Assembly (NCBI GenBank): GCA_964521195.1
Contig: CAZFRE010000001.1
Coordinates: 434,001-498,000 of the forward strand
DNA length: 64,000 nucleotides
DNA from: CAWDNM01 sp964521195
GTDB taxonomy: Bacteria; Actinomycetota; Coriobacteriia; Anaerosomatales; JAAXUF01
Direction: 5' to 3'
In this document: positions 1 to 7,611 of the stretch, piece by piece
Layout of the letters: each line of letters begins with the position of its first letter
Numbering within the stretch: the stretch's first letter is position 1
The notes under the pieces: generated by a model
Told to the model about the DNA's origin: nothing
Database searches by the model: none
What the model saw: the letters and a program-made list of their open reading frames with translations, nothing else
Translations under genes and position numbers: made by a program

Positions 1-597
1 GGCGCCTACGAAGGCGATCTTGCTGCGGTCGCTCAGGACCAAAGCCTCGTGGGCGAACAGGTCAAGGTGGGTGGGACCGTCGTCGCCGGGTCGTGGGACA
101 AGAAGTCCAATCCCATGCGCTTCACCATCCGGGGCGAGAACGACAAGACGGAGAGCGGCCCCACGCTCAAGGTCGTCTACACGGGCACCGTCCCTGCGAC
201 GTTCGGCGACGGTGTCGTCGCGATCGTGACCGGCAAGCTTGCCGACGACGGCACGGTCAACGCCACGGACATGATCACGAAGTGCCCCTCCAAGTACGAG
301 TCTGCGACCGGTGCGACGCCGGTGGCCGATCTGCTCGCCGGTGGGACCAGCATGGAGGGCAAGCCGGTGCGCACCACCGGATACGTGAAGCCCGGGTCGA
401 TGGCGGCCGCCGGCGGCACGGGCCCACGCTTCGTCGTGGCCCAGAATGCGGACGGGTCCGGCATCAGCGTGTCCGTCGTCTACTCCGGCGCCCTTCCGGA
501 TGGAATCAAAGATGGCTCGCAGGTCGTCATGGGCGGTGCGCTCGAGCAGGGCGACTTCGTCGCGACGAGCGTCGCGCTCGAGGAGAGCCAGAAGTAA
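1..597 (+). CDS. ccmE: Cytochrome c maturation protein CcmE-like heme chaperone, tandem OB folds (5' partial)
   Basis: Open from the first base in frame 1, so the N-terminal membrane anchor lies outside the window; about 198 residues are visible. CcmE is a periplasmic OB-fold chaperone that binds heme covalently and hands it to CcmF. The first OB-like segment (about residues 17-100) ends in ITKCPSKYE: the usual heme-binding His-x3-Tyr is replaced by Cys-x3-Tyr (Cys at 283-285, Tyr at 295-297), a variant known from some archaea and sulfate reducers. A second segment (about residues 118-195) begins GKPVRTTGYV, ends in ATSVAL and looks like another OB fold without the heme motif. Followed after 70 bp by ccmF, as expected of a ccm operon. 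Identification is good; the tandem-domain reading is my inference from the repeated pattern. Confidence 0.82.
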   Translation, partial: GAYEGDLAAVAQDQSLVGEQVKVGGTVVAGSWDKKSNPMRFTIRGENDKTESGPTLKVVYTGTVPATFGDGVVAIVTGKLADDGTVNATDMITKCPSKYESATGATPVADLLAGGTSMEGKPVRTTGYVKPGSMAAAGGTGPRFVVAQNADGSGISVSVVYSGALPDGIKDGSQVVMGGALEQGDFVATSVALEESQK

Positions 598-667
598 GGA
601 ACCAGGGGTCTGAGGTCGGATGACGCCCTCGGGCATGTTCAGTCAGGCAATCGAACGGAGTCGATGA

Positions 668-2809
668 ATGGTAACGCTGGGATTGACCATGCTCGGGCTG
701 GCGCTCGTGTCGAGCGTCATCTCGATCGCCGCGCTGCTCGCGGGACACAACCGAAAGGGCGGCGAGGCGGTCTCCAAGCTCGGCTACTGGGGCACGTATG
801 CCTCGGCGATCACTCTCACGATCGCCGTCGTGATCATGGTGGCCGCGTTCTTCGGCAAGGACTACAGCTTCCTCTACGTCGCCGAGAATCACAGCACCGA
901 CGTGTCGAGTCTCGCATGGCTCTACACGCTGTCCGGTCTGTGGGCGGGACGCGAGGGGTCGTTCCTCTTCTGGGGCTGGCTGCTCTCGCTGTTCGCGGCG
1001 TGGATCGCGTACCGACGGATGCCGCACCTCGATGGGCTGTCAAACATGGGTCTCATGGTGACGAACATCGTGCTGGTGCTGTTCTCGGCGGGCATGCTGT
1101 TCTCGAACGCCAACAACCCGTTCAAGGCGACCGACATCGGGTTCCTCGGCGCGAACGGGGAGCTTGTCGGCGAGGCCGCGCGCTGGGGCATGAACCCGCT
1201 GCTGCAGCACTGGGCGATGATCATCCACCCTCCGACGCTGTTCATCGGCTACGCGGGTCTCACGATACCGTTCGCATTCGCGGTGGCCGCGATCATCGTC
1301 AATGACGGATCGGACGCCTGGGTGCGCATCGTCGATCGCATCACCGTGTTCTCGTGGCTGTTCCTCGGCGCCGGCATCGGTCTTGGCTCCGTATGGGCGT
1401 ACGTCGTCCTCGGTTGGGGCGGCTACTGGGCATGGGACCCGGTGGAGAACGCATCGCTCCTCCCGTGGCTGACCGGTGTCGGTCTGCTCCACAGCTTCAC
1501 GATCTACCGCCGCCGTGACGGCTTCAAGAAGTGGGCGATCTCGCTGTCCGCGGTCACGTTCGCTCTCGTCATCCTGGGCACGTTCATCACGCGCTCCGGC
1601 ATCGTGCAGTCCGTGCACGCGTTCCAGGAGGATCCGTTCTCGAAGTACCTCTTCCTCTTCATGATCATCGCGGCGTTCTTAGTGGCGATCTTCGGTCCGA
1701 TGCTTCGCAAGGGCACCTTCGAAGGCAACGACGAGTTCGAGTCGCTCACCGGCAAGGAAGCCGCGTACTACTTCAACAACGTGATCATGCTGGTCGCCGG
1801 CCTGCTGGTGGCCTACCTCACGGTCACCTCGGCGCTGCCTTCCTGGCTGTTGTTCGGCGGCCGGTCGATTCCGGCGACGACCTTCGATGCGGTCGCGCGG
1901 CCGGTCGGCGTGCTGTACGCGTTCATCATCGCGGTGTGCCCGCTGCTGTCGTGGCGCGCGACCGATGGCGCGACGTTCTGGAGCCGCATCAAGTGGCCGC
2001 TCGTCGGGGCCGTCGCGATCTTCGGCCTGCTGATGCTCGAGTTCTCCCAGACGCTGCTGCCGATCTACAACAAGATGGTCGCGTTGGCGGCCACGAACAG
2101 CGCGGCAGCGAAGATGGCGGGCGCCGGTGCGCCGGGCTACTACAACGCCATCGGTGTGCTCGGCCTGCTCGCTGCTTCGCTCCTGATCGCGACCACCACG
2201 TCGATGTTCATCACCGGTGCGAAGAAGCGCGCGGAGGCACGCGGCGAGGGCTTCGGCTCGGCGCTGTGGGGCATCCTGACCAAGGCCCGCACGCAGTCCG
2301 GCGGCTATCTCGCACACATCGGAATCGGCATCATCCTCATCGGCCTCGTGGGCTCGGCGATGTACGTGTACGACAGCAACTACACGATCGCCGCGCAAGA
2401 GGGTGCGAACTTCACCATCGACGACTACACCTTCACCTTCCAGGGCTCTGATTCGCAGACGCTGGCCAACGGCAACCAGGTCGACAAGCTCAAGCTCGCG
2501 GTCACCCGCGGCGGCAGGCCGGTCGGCGAGATCACGCCGGGCCAGACCACCTTCTCCAACACGCAGCAGACCCGAACCGATGCGAGCGTGCTCTCGGAGC
2601 CGCTACGAGACCTGTTCGTCTCGATGCAGCAGGCCGACTCCAACGGCATCGTCGTGAACGTCAAGATCAACCCGCTCATCTGGTTCTCGTGGGGCGGATT
2701 CATCCTGCTGATGCTGGGCACGACGCTGGCCGCGTGGCCCAAGAAGGGCGGGCCGGTCGCGGTCGTCTCGGCGCCGAGCAAGGCTGCCGGCAAGCGGGTG
2801 AAGCGCTAG
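668..2809 (+). CDS. ccmF: Cytochrome c heme lyase subunit CcmF
   Basis: Polytopic membrane protein of 713 residues that attaches heme to the CXXCH motifs of apocytochromes outside the membrane. The tryptophan-rich WWD motif is clear (GWGGYWAWDPVENAS, from about residue 249), as is the conserved HPPTLFIGY segment near residue 185. A large extracytoplasmic loop (about residues 570-680) precedes the last membrane helix and a basic tail. Length is slightly above the usual 630-680. The start is the ATG with GGAG seven bases upstream; an ATG four bases earlier is in another frame. ccmA follows after 3 bp. No CcmH or CcmG thioredoxin partner is visible in the window. Confidence 0.95.
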   Translation: MVTLGLTMLGLALVSSVISIAALLAGHNRKGGEAVSKLGYWGTYASAITLTIAVVIMVAAFFGKDYSFLYVAENHSTDVSSLAWLYTLSGLWAGREGSFLFWGWLLSLFAAWIAYRRMPHLDGLSNMGLMVTNIVLVLFSAGMLFSNANNPFKATDIGFLGANGELVGEAARWGMNPLLQHWAMIIHPPTLFIGYAGLTIPFAFAVAAIIVNDGSDAWVRIVDRITVFSWLFLGAGIGLGSVWAYVVLGWGGYWAWDPVENASLLPWLTGVGLLHSFTIYRRRDGFKKWAISLSAVTFALVILGTFITRSGIVQSVHAFQEDPFSKYLFLFMIIAAFLVAIFGPMLRKGTFEGNDEFESLTGKEAAYYFNNVIMLVAGLLVAYLTVTSALPSWLLFGGRSIPATTFDAVARPVGVLYAFIIAVCPLLSWRATDGATFWSRIKWPLVGAVAIFGLLMLEFSQTLLPIYNKMVALAATNSAAAKMAGAGAPGYYNAIGVLGLLAASLLIATTTSMFITGAKKRAEARGEGFGSALWGILTKARTQSGGYLAHIGIGIILIGLVGSAMYVYDSNYTIAAQEGANFTIDDYTFTFQGSDSQTLANGNQVDKLKLAVTRGGRPVGEITPGQTTFSNTQQTRTDASVLSEPLRDLFVSMQQADSNGIVVNVKINPLIWFSWGGFILLMLGTTLAAWPKKGGPVAVVSAPSKAAGKRVKR

Positions 2810-2812
2810 CCG

Positions 2813-3544
2813 ATGACCGATAGGGTCGCAACAGACAACGCGTTGGAGGTCCGAGAGCTCTCTCGGACCTTCGGCGCGCGCAGGGCGCTCGACGCGGTGA
2901 CCTTCGATCTCCCGCGTGGGGCGTTCCTGTCCATCTTCGGCCCCAACGGCGCTGGCAAGACCACGATGCTCAAGGTGCTCTCCACGCTCACGCCGCCCTC
3001 GAAGGGCAAGGCGAGCGTGATGGGTCTCGACGTCGTCGAGGACGCGGTCGCGCTGCGCGAGAAGATCGGGTTCATCAGCCACAACCCGCTGCTCTACCCC
3101 GACCTCACCGCCGAGGAGAACCTGGAGTTCTTCGCGGACATGTACTGCATCGATGACCCGAAGGCCCGCGTGAAGGAGCTACTCACCGCCGTCGAGCTCG
3201 ACCACCGGCGGCTCGATGCCGTGCGCACGTTCTCGCGCGGCATGATCCAGCGCCTGTCGATCGCTCGTTCGCTGCTCCACAAGCCCGACGTCATCTTCCT
3301 CGACGAGCCGTACTCAGGGCTCGACCCGCACGCCATGGACATCCTCGACTCGCTGATCGCGCAGGTCCGCGCCGAGCACACTTTCGTGATGATCAGCCAC
3401 GACCTGCAGAAGGGTCTCGAGCTGTGCAGTCACGCGCTCATCCTCGCGAAGGGCAAGATCGTGCTCTTCGACGAGCGTGAGGCGATCGACCCCGATGCGT
3501 TCGCGGCGACCTATCGTGCCACGGTCGGTATGGGGGTGTCGTGA
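2813..3544 (+). CDS. ccmA: Heme exporter ATP-binding protein CcmA
   Basis: ABC ATPase of 243 residues that powers release of holo-CcmE from the CcmCDE complex together with CcmB. It has Walker A GPNGAGKTT (about residue 43), a signature region FSRGMIQRLSIARSL, Walker B VIFLDEPYSGLD and a switch histidine in MISHDL. The signature is SRGMIQR rather than canonical LSGGQ, a common CcmA/ABC-2 type variant. It begins 3 bp after ccmF and its TGA overlaps the GTG of ccmB in GTGA, which indicates translational coupling. Confidence 0.93.
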   Translation: MTDRVATDNALEVRELSRTFGARRALDAVTFDLPRGAFLSIFGPNGAGKTTMLKVLSTLTPPSKGKASVMGLDVVEDAVALREKIGFISHNPLLYPDLTAEENLEFFADMYCIDDPKARVKELLTAVELDHRRLDAVRTFSRGMIQRLSIARSLLHKPDVIFLDEPYSGLDPHAMDILDSLIAQVRAEHTFVMISHDLQKGLELCSHALILAKGKIVLFDEREAIDPDAFAATYRATVGMGVS

Positions 3545-4272
3545 GCCCCATGGCCGAGCAGACCAAGAGCATGCACATCTCGGGTATGCGCCAGTTCAAG
3601 GCGATCCTCAAGAAGGACATCGTCATGGAGCTGCGCACCAAGGAGATGCTCACGTCGATGGGCCTCTACGCGCTGCTCGTGCTGCTCATCTACTACATCG
3701 CCCTGTCGCAAGCCGGCCGCGACTTCGATGTCACCAACATCGCCGGTGGCCTGCTCTGGCTCGCCATCGTCTTCACGTCGCTGCTCGGCCTGAACCGGTC
3801 GCTCGTGCACGAGAAGGACCAGGGGTGTCTCGACGCGCTCCTGCTCGCACCGATCGACCGTCCGGTGATCTTCTTCGGCAAGGCGATCGGCAATCTGCTG
3901 TTCCTCGTGATCGTCGAGGCGTTCGTCACCCCGCTGTTCATGCTCATCTTCAACGCGGGCAAGTACGCGCAGATCCCCACCTTCGGGTACCTCGCGCTCG
4001 TGCTCATCGTGGGCTCCATCGGAATCGCGGGGGTCGGCACGCTGCTTGCGACGATGTCAGTCAACACAACCGGCAAGGACTTCGTACTCGCGGTCCTGTT
4101 CATCCCGGTCATGTTCCCGCTCCTGCTCGCCGTCGTGGCCGCCACGTGGGCGATACTGAAGGCGAGCCCGGATCTGGCCGTGTACTGGAAGATGCTCGGC
4201 GTCGCCGGCGGCTATGACGCGATCATGCTCCTGGCGGCGTACGCGCTCTACGAGTTCGTCCTCGGCGCTTAG
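3541..4272 (+). CDS. ccmB: Heme exporter membrane protein CcmB
   Basis: Membrane permease of 243 residues with six predicted hydrophobic segments, partner of CcmA. The motif LNRSLVHEKDQGCLDALLLAP near residues 84-104 is the characteristic CcmB cytoplasmic loop (E-x4-G-x-L-x2-L-L-x-P). The GTG start overlaps the ccmA stop; an in-frame ATG three codons later is possible. Lies between ccmA and ccmC. Confidence 0.93.
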   Translation: MSPMAEQTKSMHISGMRQFKAILKKDIVMELRTKEMLTSMGLYALLVLLIYYIALSQAGRDFDVTNIAGGLLWLAIVFTSLLGLNRSLVHEKDQGCLDALLLAPIDRPVIFFGKAIGNLLFLVIVEAFVTPLFMLIFNAGKYAQIPTFGYLALVLIVGSIGIAGVGTLLATMSVNTTGKDFVLAVLFIPVMFPLLLAVVAATWAILKASPDLAVYWKMLGVAGGYDAIMLLAAYALYEFVLGA

Positions 4273-4304
4273 GGCGCTGGGTCTGCAGTCGAGAAGGGTC
4301 GACG

Positions 4305-5054
4305 ATGAAACAGATTCGAATCGCATTGTGGATGGCGATCATCGGCGGCGTGATGACGACGGTGGCGTTTCTCATGTCGTTCCTCACCGCCGAGGTCCAG
4401 CTGTTCGGGACGGTCTCGCTCCCGCAGCAGATCCAGACCGCGTATCCGTTGCTCGGCACGGACGCGGCCGGCTTCATGTACGGACGCCCGTGGTTCAGCC
4501 AGAAGATCTTCTACTTCCACGTGCCGTTCGCAGAGGCGTCGTTCCTCGTCTTCACGGTGGCTGCGTTCTTCGCGGTCCGCTTCCTCATGACGCGGGACAA
4601 GTCCTACGACACCAAGTCCCGTGTCGCCATGGAGGTCGCGCTCGTCTTCGTGATCCTCACGCTCATCACCGGTGACCTGTGGACGAAGGCCTCGTGGGGC
4701 GTGTGGTGGGAGTGGGAGCCGCGCCTGACCACCTACTTCATCATGACGCTGCTCATGATCGCGTACTTCGTCCTCCGCAACTCGCTCGAGGATGAGGAGC
4801 GCCGCGCGGTGTACGCCTCGGTGTACGGCATCATGGCGTGGGTCACCGCGCCGATCTCGTTCTTCATCACACGCGTCATCCCGTCCGACCACCCGGTCGT
4901 GTTCAAGTCCGGCATGGCGTCGTCGAACCTCGTGCCGTTCATCGTCGCGCAGATCGGCATGCTGCTGATCGGGTACGCGGTGTACGCACTTCGCGTGCGC
5001 GAGGAGCGCATGCGCGAGCGTCTCGAGGTCGTGAAGGATTCGCTGGAAGGCTGA
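4305..5054 (+). CDS. ccmC: Heme handling protein CcmC
   Basis: Membrane protein of 249 residues that delivers heme to CcmE. Six hydrophobic helices are visible, with a WWD-type motif near residue 130 reading WGVWWEWEPRLT. The usual aspartate of WWxWDxRLT is glutamate here. FYFHVP (about residue 69) and SDHPVV flank the motif and carry the expected heme-ligand histidines. Starts 32 bp after ccmB. Confidence 0.93.
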   Translation: MKQIRIALWMAIIGGVMTTVAFLMSFLTAEVQLFGTVSLPQQIQTAYPLLGTDAAGFMYGRPWFSQKIFYFHVPFAEASFLVFTVAAFFAVRFLMTRDKSYDTKSRVAMEVALVFVILTLITGDLWTKASWGVWWEWEPRLTTYFIMTLLMIAYFVLRNSLEDEERRAVYASVYGIMAWVTAPISFFITRVIPSDHPVVFKSGMASSNLVPFIVAQIGMLLIGYAVYALRVREERMRERLEVVKDSLEG

Positions 5055-5088
5055 TGGCGGGAGACCGCTTGTCGAGGAGGTAGCAGGA

Positions 5089-5280
5089 ATGGACGCAACG
5101 AACATCGAGCTCTACCGGCTGGTCATCGCCGATGCGCCGTACGTGATCGCCGCGTACGCCGTGCTGTGGATCGCGCTCATCGTCTACATCACGATGGTGC
5201 TTCGACGCATGATGCGCCTCGAGAAGGAGATGGCTGTGCTCGAGGAGACCGCCGCTCGCAGAAGTGGCGCCGCTCAGTAG
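5089..5280 (+). CDS. ccmD: CcmD-like single-helix heme exporter subunit
   Basis: A 63-residue protein with one membrane helix (about residues 17-38) followed by a basic then Glu/Lys-rich cytoplasmic tail. Size, position right after ccmC and the helix-then-RRMMRLEKE pattern match CcmD, which stabilises the CcmABC-CcmE complex. CcmD sequences are poorly conserved, so the call rests on context and topology. The start has GAGGAGG shortly upstream. Confidence 0.7.
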   Translation: MDATNIELYRLVIADAPYVIAAYAVLWIALIVYITMVLRRMMRLEKEMAVLEETAARRSGAAQ

Positions 5281-5336
5281 GTTCGGTCGTAGTACCCTAA
5301 CCCCACACGCGTTCACGTTCGAGAGGAGGACGGATC

Positions 5337-6179
5337 ATGTCGCTGGCATCGGTCGTGTTGTTCTGGTTCGCGCTTGCGCTCTACATCGCCGCGACCGTGC
5401 TCTACGCATACCAGTTCGTCCTCAGACGCGCTTCCGTGGGTTGGTGGGCGCGATTCCTCACGGGTGCCGGGTTCATCTGCCAGACGCTGTCCATCGGCGC
5501 CGCGTCTCTCCAGTACGGTACCACCCGGTTCACGGGCGAGAACCAGCTCGTACTCGCGTCGTGGGCGCTCGTGCTCCTGTACTTCGTGATGGAGCACCTC
5601 ATCAAGATGAAGATCTACGGCGCGTTCCTCGTGCCGGTCGCGGTGCTCTTCATGGGCGCGTCCCGGATCGTCGGCGGGTTCTCGCCCCCGTCCGAGCTCA
5701 CCGCCGTGCAGCTCGCGCAGCTCGACAGCTGGCGGGTGGCCTTCCACGTCGGGCTGATCGTGTTCGCGAATGCGGGTTTCGCGGTCGCGGCGGTCTCCTC
5801 GGCGATCTACTTGTTCCAGGAAGGCAAGCTCAAGAGCCATACCTCCAACATCGTGACGCGCCGGTTGCCGTCCCTGAGCACGCTGCAGATGATCGCCCGC
5901 CGTTCGATCTCGTTCGCCTACCCAGTCTACACCGTGGGGCTCCTGCTCGGCATCTTGCGTGCGGTCGAGTTCGGGGTCGACGAGTGGTGGTTCGACCTGC
6001 GCATCATGCTGTCCGGTCTCGTGTGGTTCGTCTTCGGCGCCTACTTGGTGCTCGTCTATCGTCAAAATGTCTCGAACCGCACGTCGTCGTGGGTCGCCCT
6101 GGGCGGATTCGCTCTGGTCCTGATCGTCGCGGTCGTGGCCCGCACGGTCCCGATGGGCTTCCACGTCTTCGGTCAGTAG
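5337..6179 (+). CDS. HemX/CcsA-like cytochrome c assembly family membrane protein
   Basis: A 280-residue protein with about eight hydrophobic helices, in the CcsA/ResC/HemX family. Where CcsA has the heme-binding WWD motif, this protein has only DEWWFDLRIMLSGLVWF (about residues 218-234), so the motif is degraded. HemX proteins sit next to hemA in Firmicutes and modulate glutamyl-tRNA reductase; hemA is two genes downstream here. It follows the ccm genes with a strong GAGGAGG ribosome-binding site. HemX-like is more likely than a functional CcsA because a complete System I is already present; this is inference. Confidence 0.72.
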   Translation: MSLASVVLFWFALALYIAATVLYAYQFVLRRASVGWWARFLTGAGFICQTLSIGAASLQYGTTRFTGENQLVLASWALVLLYFVMEHLIKMKIYGAFLVPVAVLFMGASRIVGGFSPPSELTAVQLAQLDSWRVAFHVGLIVFANAGFAVAAVSSAIYLFQEGKLKSHTSNIVTRRLPSLSTLQMIARRSISFAYPVYTVGLLLGILRAVEFGVDEWWFDLRIMLSGLVWFVFGAYLVLVYRQNVSNRTSSWVALGGFALVLIVAVVARTVPMGFHVFGQ

Positions 6180-6206
6180 AGCGGACACGACGTGGGGGAC
6201 TCCTCG

Positions 6207-6578
6207 ATGCGTGCTCTCCCGGTGCTCCTGCGGTTGACGTCTCGCCGCGCGGTGATCGTGGGCTCCTCGGCTGCTGCGCGCGAACTCGCCTCCGACCTGC
6301 TCGCGGCGGGTGCGGCAGTCCACGTCGTCGCCTCTGACGCCGGCTCGATCGCGCGTGGACTCGATGGCGCGCACGCCGTCGAGCGCCCCTACGTCCGCGG
6401 CGACCTCGCGGGCTGCGCGTTCGCGGCGTGCTTCGAGGACGGCGAGGTCGCGACCGCCGTCGCCGATGAGGCCGCGCACGAGCGCTGTCTGCTCTGGGTC
6501 CCGGGCGCCCCGGAGCTCGGCACCGCCGAACCGCTGGCGCACCATGCCATCACAACCGCCGCCGAGGAGACCGAATGA
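6207..6578 (+). CDS. Short precorrin-2 dehydrogenase-like (CysG/Met8 N-terminal) protein
   Basis: A 123-residue protein that resembles the Rossmann part of precorrin-2 dehydrogenase/sirohydrochlorin ferrochelatase, which oxidises precorrin-2 to sirohydrochlorin with NAD. It starts with the family pattern LPVLLRLTSRRAVIVGSSAAA (positions 4-24), where the usual GGG of the dinucleotide loop is GSS. Only the Rossmann-like part is present; the dimerisation/chelatase half is missing, against about 200 residues normally. The ATG is preceded by GGGGGA at seven bases; a GTG at 6192 is an alternative. Its stop overlaps the next start (ATGA). It may be a diverged enzyme or a pseudo-enzyme. Confidence 0.6.
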   Translation: MRALPVLLRLTSRRAVIVGSSAAARELASDLLAAGAAVHVVASDAGSIARGLDGAHAVERPYVRGDLAGCAFAACFEDGEVATAVADEAAHERCLLWVPGAPELGTAEPLAHHAITTAAEETE

Positions 6579-7393
6579 GCGAGCGCACGACCGTCATCGT
6601 GACCGGCGGCAGCAGCGGGATCGGGCTCGCGACCGCGAAGCTGTATGCGGCGCGCGGCTGCGACGTCGCCATCGTGGGGCGCTCCGCGGACAAGCTCGCT
6701 GCCGCCGAGCGGGAGCTGGGTGCGCTCGCCACCGCGCCCGGGCAGCGCATCGAGACGCGCCGCGCCGACCTCTCGCGCTTCGATGAGGCGCGCGACGCCA
6801 TCGACTCGCTGGTGGCCGCCGGGTTTGTGCCCGACATCCTGGTGAACTCGGCGGGCGTCATCGTTCCGGGCGAGTTCGCGACGATGCCGCTCGAGAACTT
6901 CGAGTCCAACATCACCTGCGGCTACTGGAGCGTCGTGTACCCGTGTCGCGCGGCCGCCCCGCACATGCTCGCCCGTGGGCGCGGCCACATCGTCAATGTG
7001 AGCTCGGTCGCCGGCTACCTGGGGATCTACGGCTACACCGGGTATTCCTCGGCGAAGTTCGCTGTCATGGGGTTCACCGAGGCGCTGCGTTTCGAGATGA
7101 AGCCGCACGGCATCGCCGTGCACGTGGTCTGTCCGCCCGATACGGACACGCCGGCACTCGCGTACGAGCACACGCTGCGCCCGAGAGAGACCGACGTGAT
7201 CGCCGGCAACATCAAGCCGATCTCGCCCGAGAAGGTCGCCGAGGCGATCGCGAAGGGCGTCGAGCGCGGCTCGTACCACGTCATCCCGGATGCGCTCTCG
7301 AGCTTCTACTTCCGGCTCAAAGGACTGCTCCCGGAAGTGTTCTTCAGCATCGTGGACGGGGACGTGAAGAAGGCGCGGGCCGAGACGCCGTGA
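6575..7393 (+). CDS. Short-chain dehydrogenase resembling 3-ketodihydrosphingosine reductase
   Basis: A 272-residue classical SDR: cofactor motif TGGSSGIG (residues 10-17), NSAG near residue 91, catalytic Ser in VSSVAG and Tyr-x3-Lys in YTGYSSAKFA. The segment CPPDTDTPALAYE after the active site is characteristic of 3-ketodihydrosphingosine reductases (KDSR/Tsc10), which reduce 3-ketosphinganine with NADPH. The C-terminal hydrophobic segment of eukaryotic KDSR is only partly suggested by SSFYFRLKGLLPEVFF. No serine palmitoyltransferase is in the window, so a sphingolipid role is unproven. It overlaps the previous gene by four bases and is the last gene before the hemA promoter. Confidence 0.72.
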   Translation: MSERTTVIVTGGSSGIGLATAKLYAARGCDVAIVGRSADKLAAAERELGALATAPGQRIETRRADLSRFDEARDAIDSLVAAGFVPDILVNSAGVIVPGEFATMPLENFESNITCGYWSVVYPCRAAAPHMLARGRGHIVNVSSVAGYLGIYGYTGYSSAKFAVMGFTEALRFEMKPHGIAVHVVCPPDTDTPALAYEHTLRPRETDVIAGNIKPISPEKVAEAIAKGVERGSYHVIPDALSSFYFRLKGLLPEVFFSIVDGDVKKARAETP

Positions 7394-7442
7394 TGGCTGC
7401 TCTCGGCACGTACTTCGCTTGCTCAGAAGGAGCACTTGCTAA

Positions 7443-7471
7443 TTGTCGTTAAGGCAGCTCGGTGCTATAAT
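7443..7471 (+). promoter_or_regulatory. Promoter of hemA-hemC-hemD
   Basis: TTGTCG at 7443-7448, a 17-base spacer, and a consensus TATAAT at 7466-7471. Transcription would start near 7478, giving a leader of about 134 bases before hemA. It is the best sigma-70-type promoter in the window. Confidence 0.75.
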
Positions 7472-7477
7472 CCGAGC

Positions 7478-7574
7478 GTTCAGGCTCAAAGCAGTGGTGC
7501 GTTTCATATGCTTCACCACATCGCCCTCGCCGGGCCTGCTTGCCTGAACAACACGCACCGCACCGGCGAGGGCG
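7478..7574 (+). promoter_or_regulatory. Structured leader RNA upstream of hemA with interlocked inverted repeats
   Basis: Two perfect inverted repeats are interleaved. GTTCAGGC (7478-7485) pairs with GCCTGAAC (7542-7549). CGCCCTCGCCGG (7522-7533) pairs with CCGGCGAGGGCG (7563-7574). The order is A1-B1-A2-B2, so the helices form either a pseudoknot or two mutually exclusive hairpins. A third small hairpin, GTGGTG (7494-7499) with CACCAC (7514-7519), lies between. The first arm begins at the predicted transcription start. A cis-acting control element for heme synthesis is likely, ligand unknown. No T-box sequence or B12-box was recognised. Confidence 0.6.
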
Positions 7575-7611
7575 TATCTGTCTCCGATACGGCTATACGA
7601 GAAGCGACCAT

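Noticed and set aside
7478..7611. T-box or cobalamin riboswitch before hemA
   Set aside because: The hemA leader lacks the T-box sequence (AGGGTGGNACCGCG) and the B12-box core, so neither known class fits even though the leader is structured.
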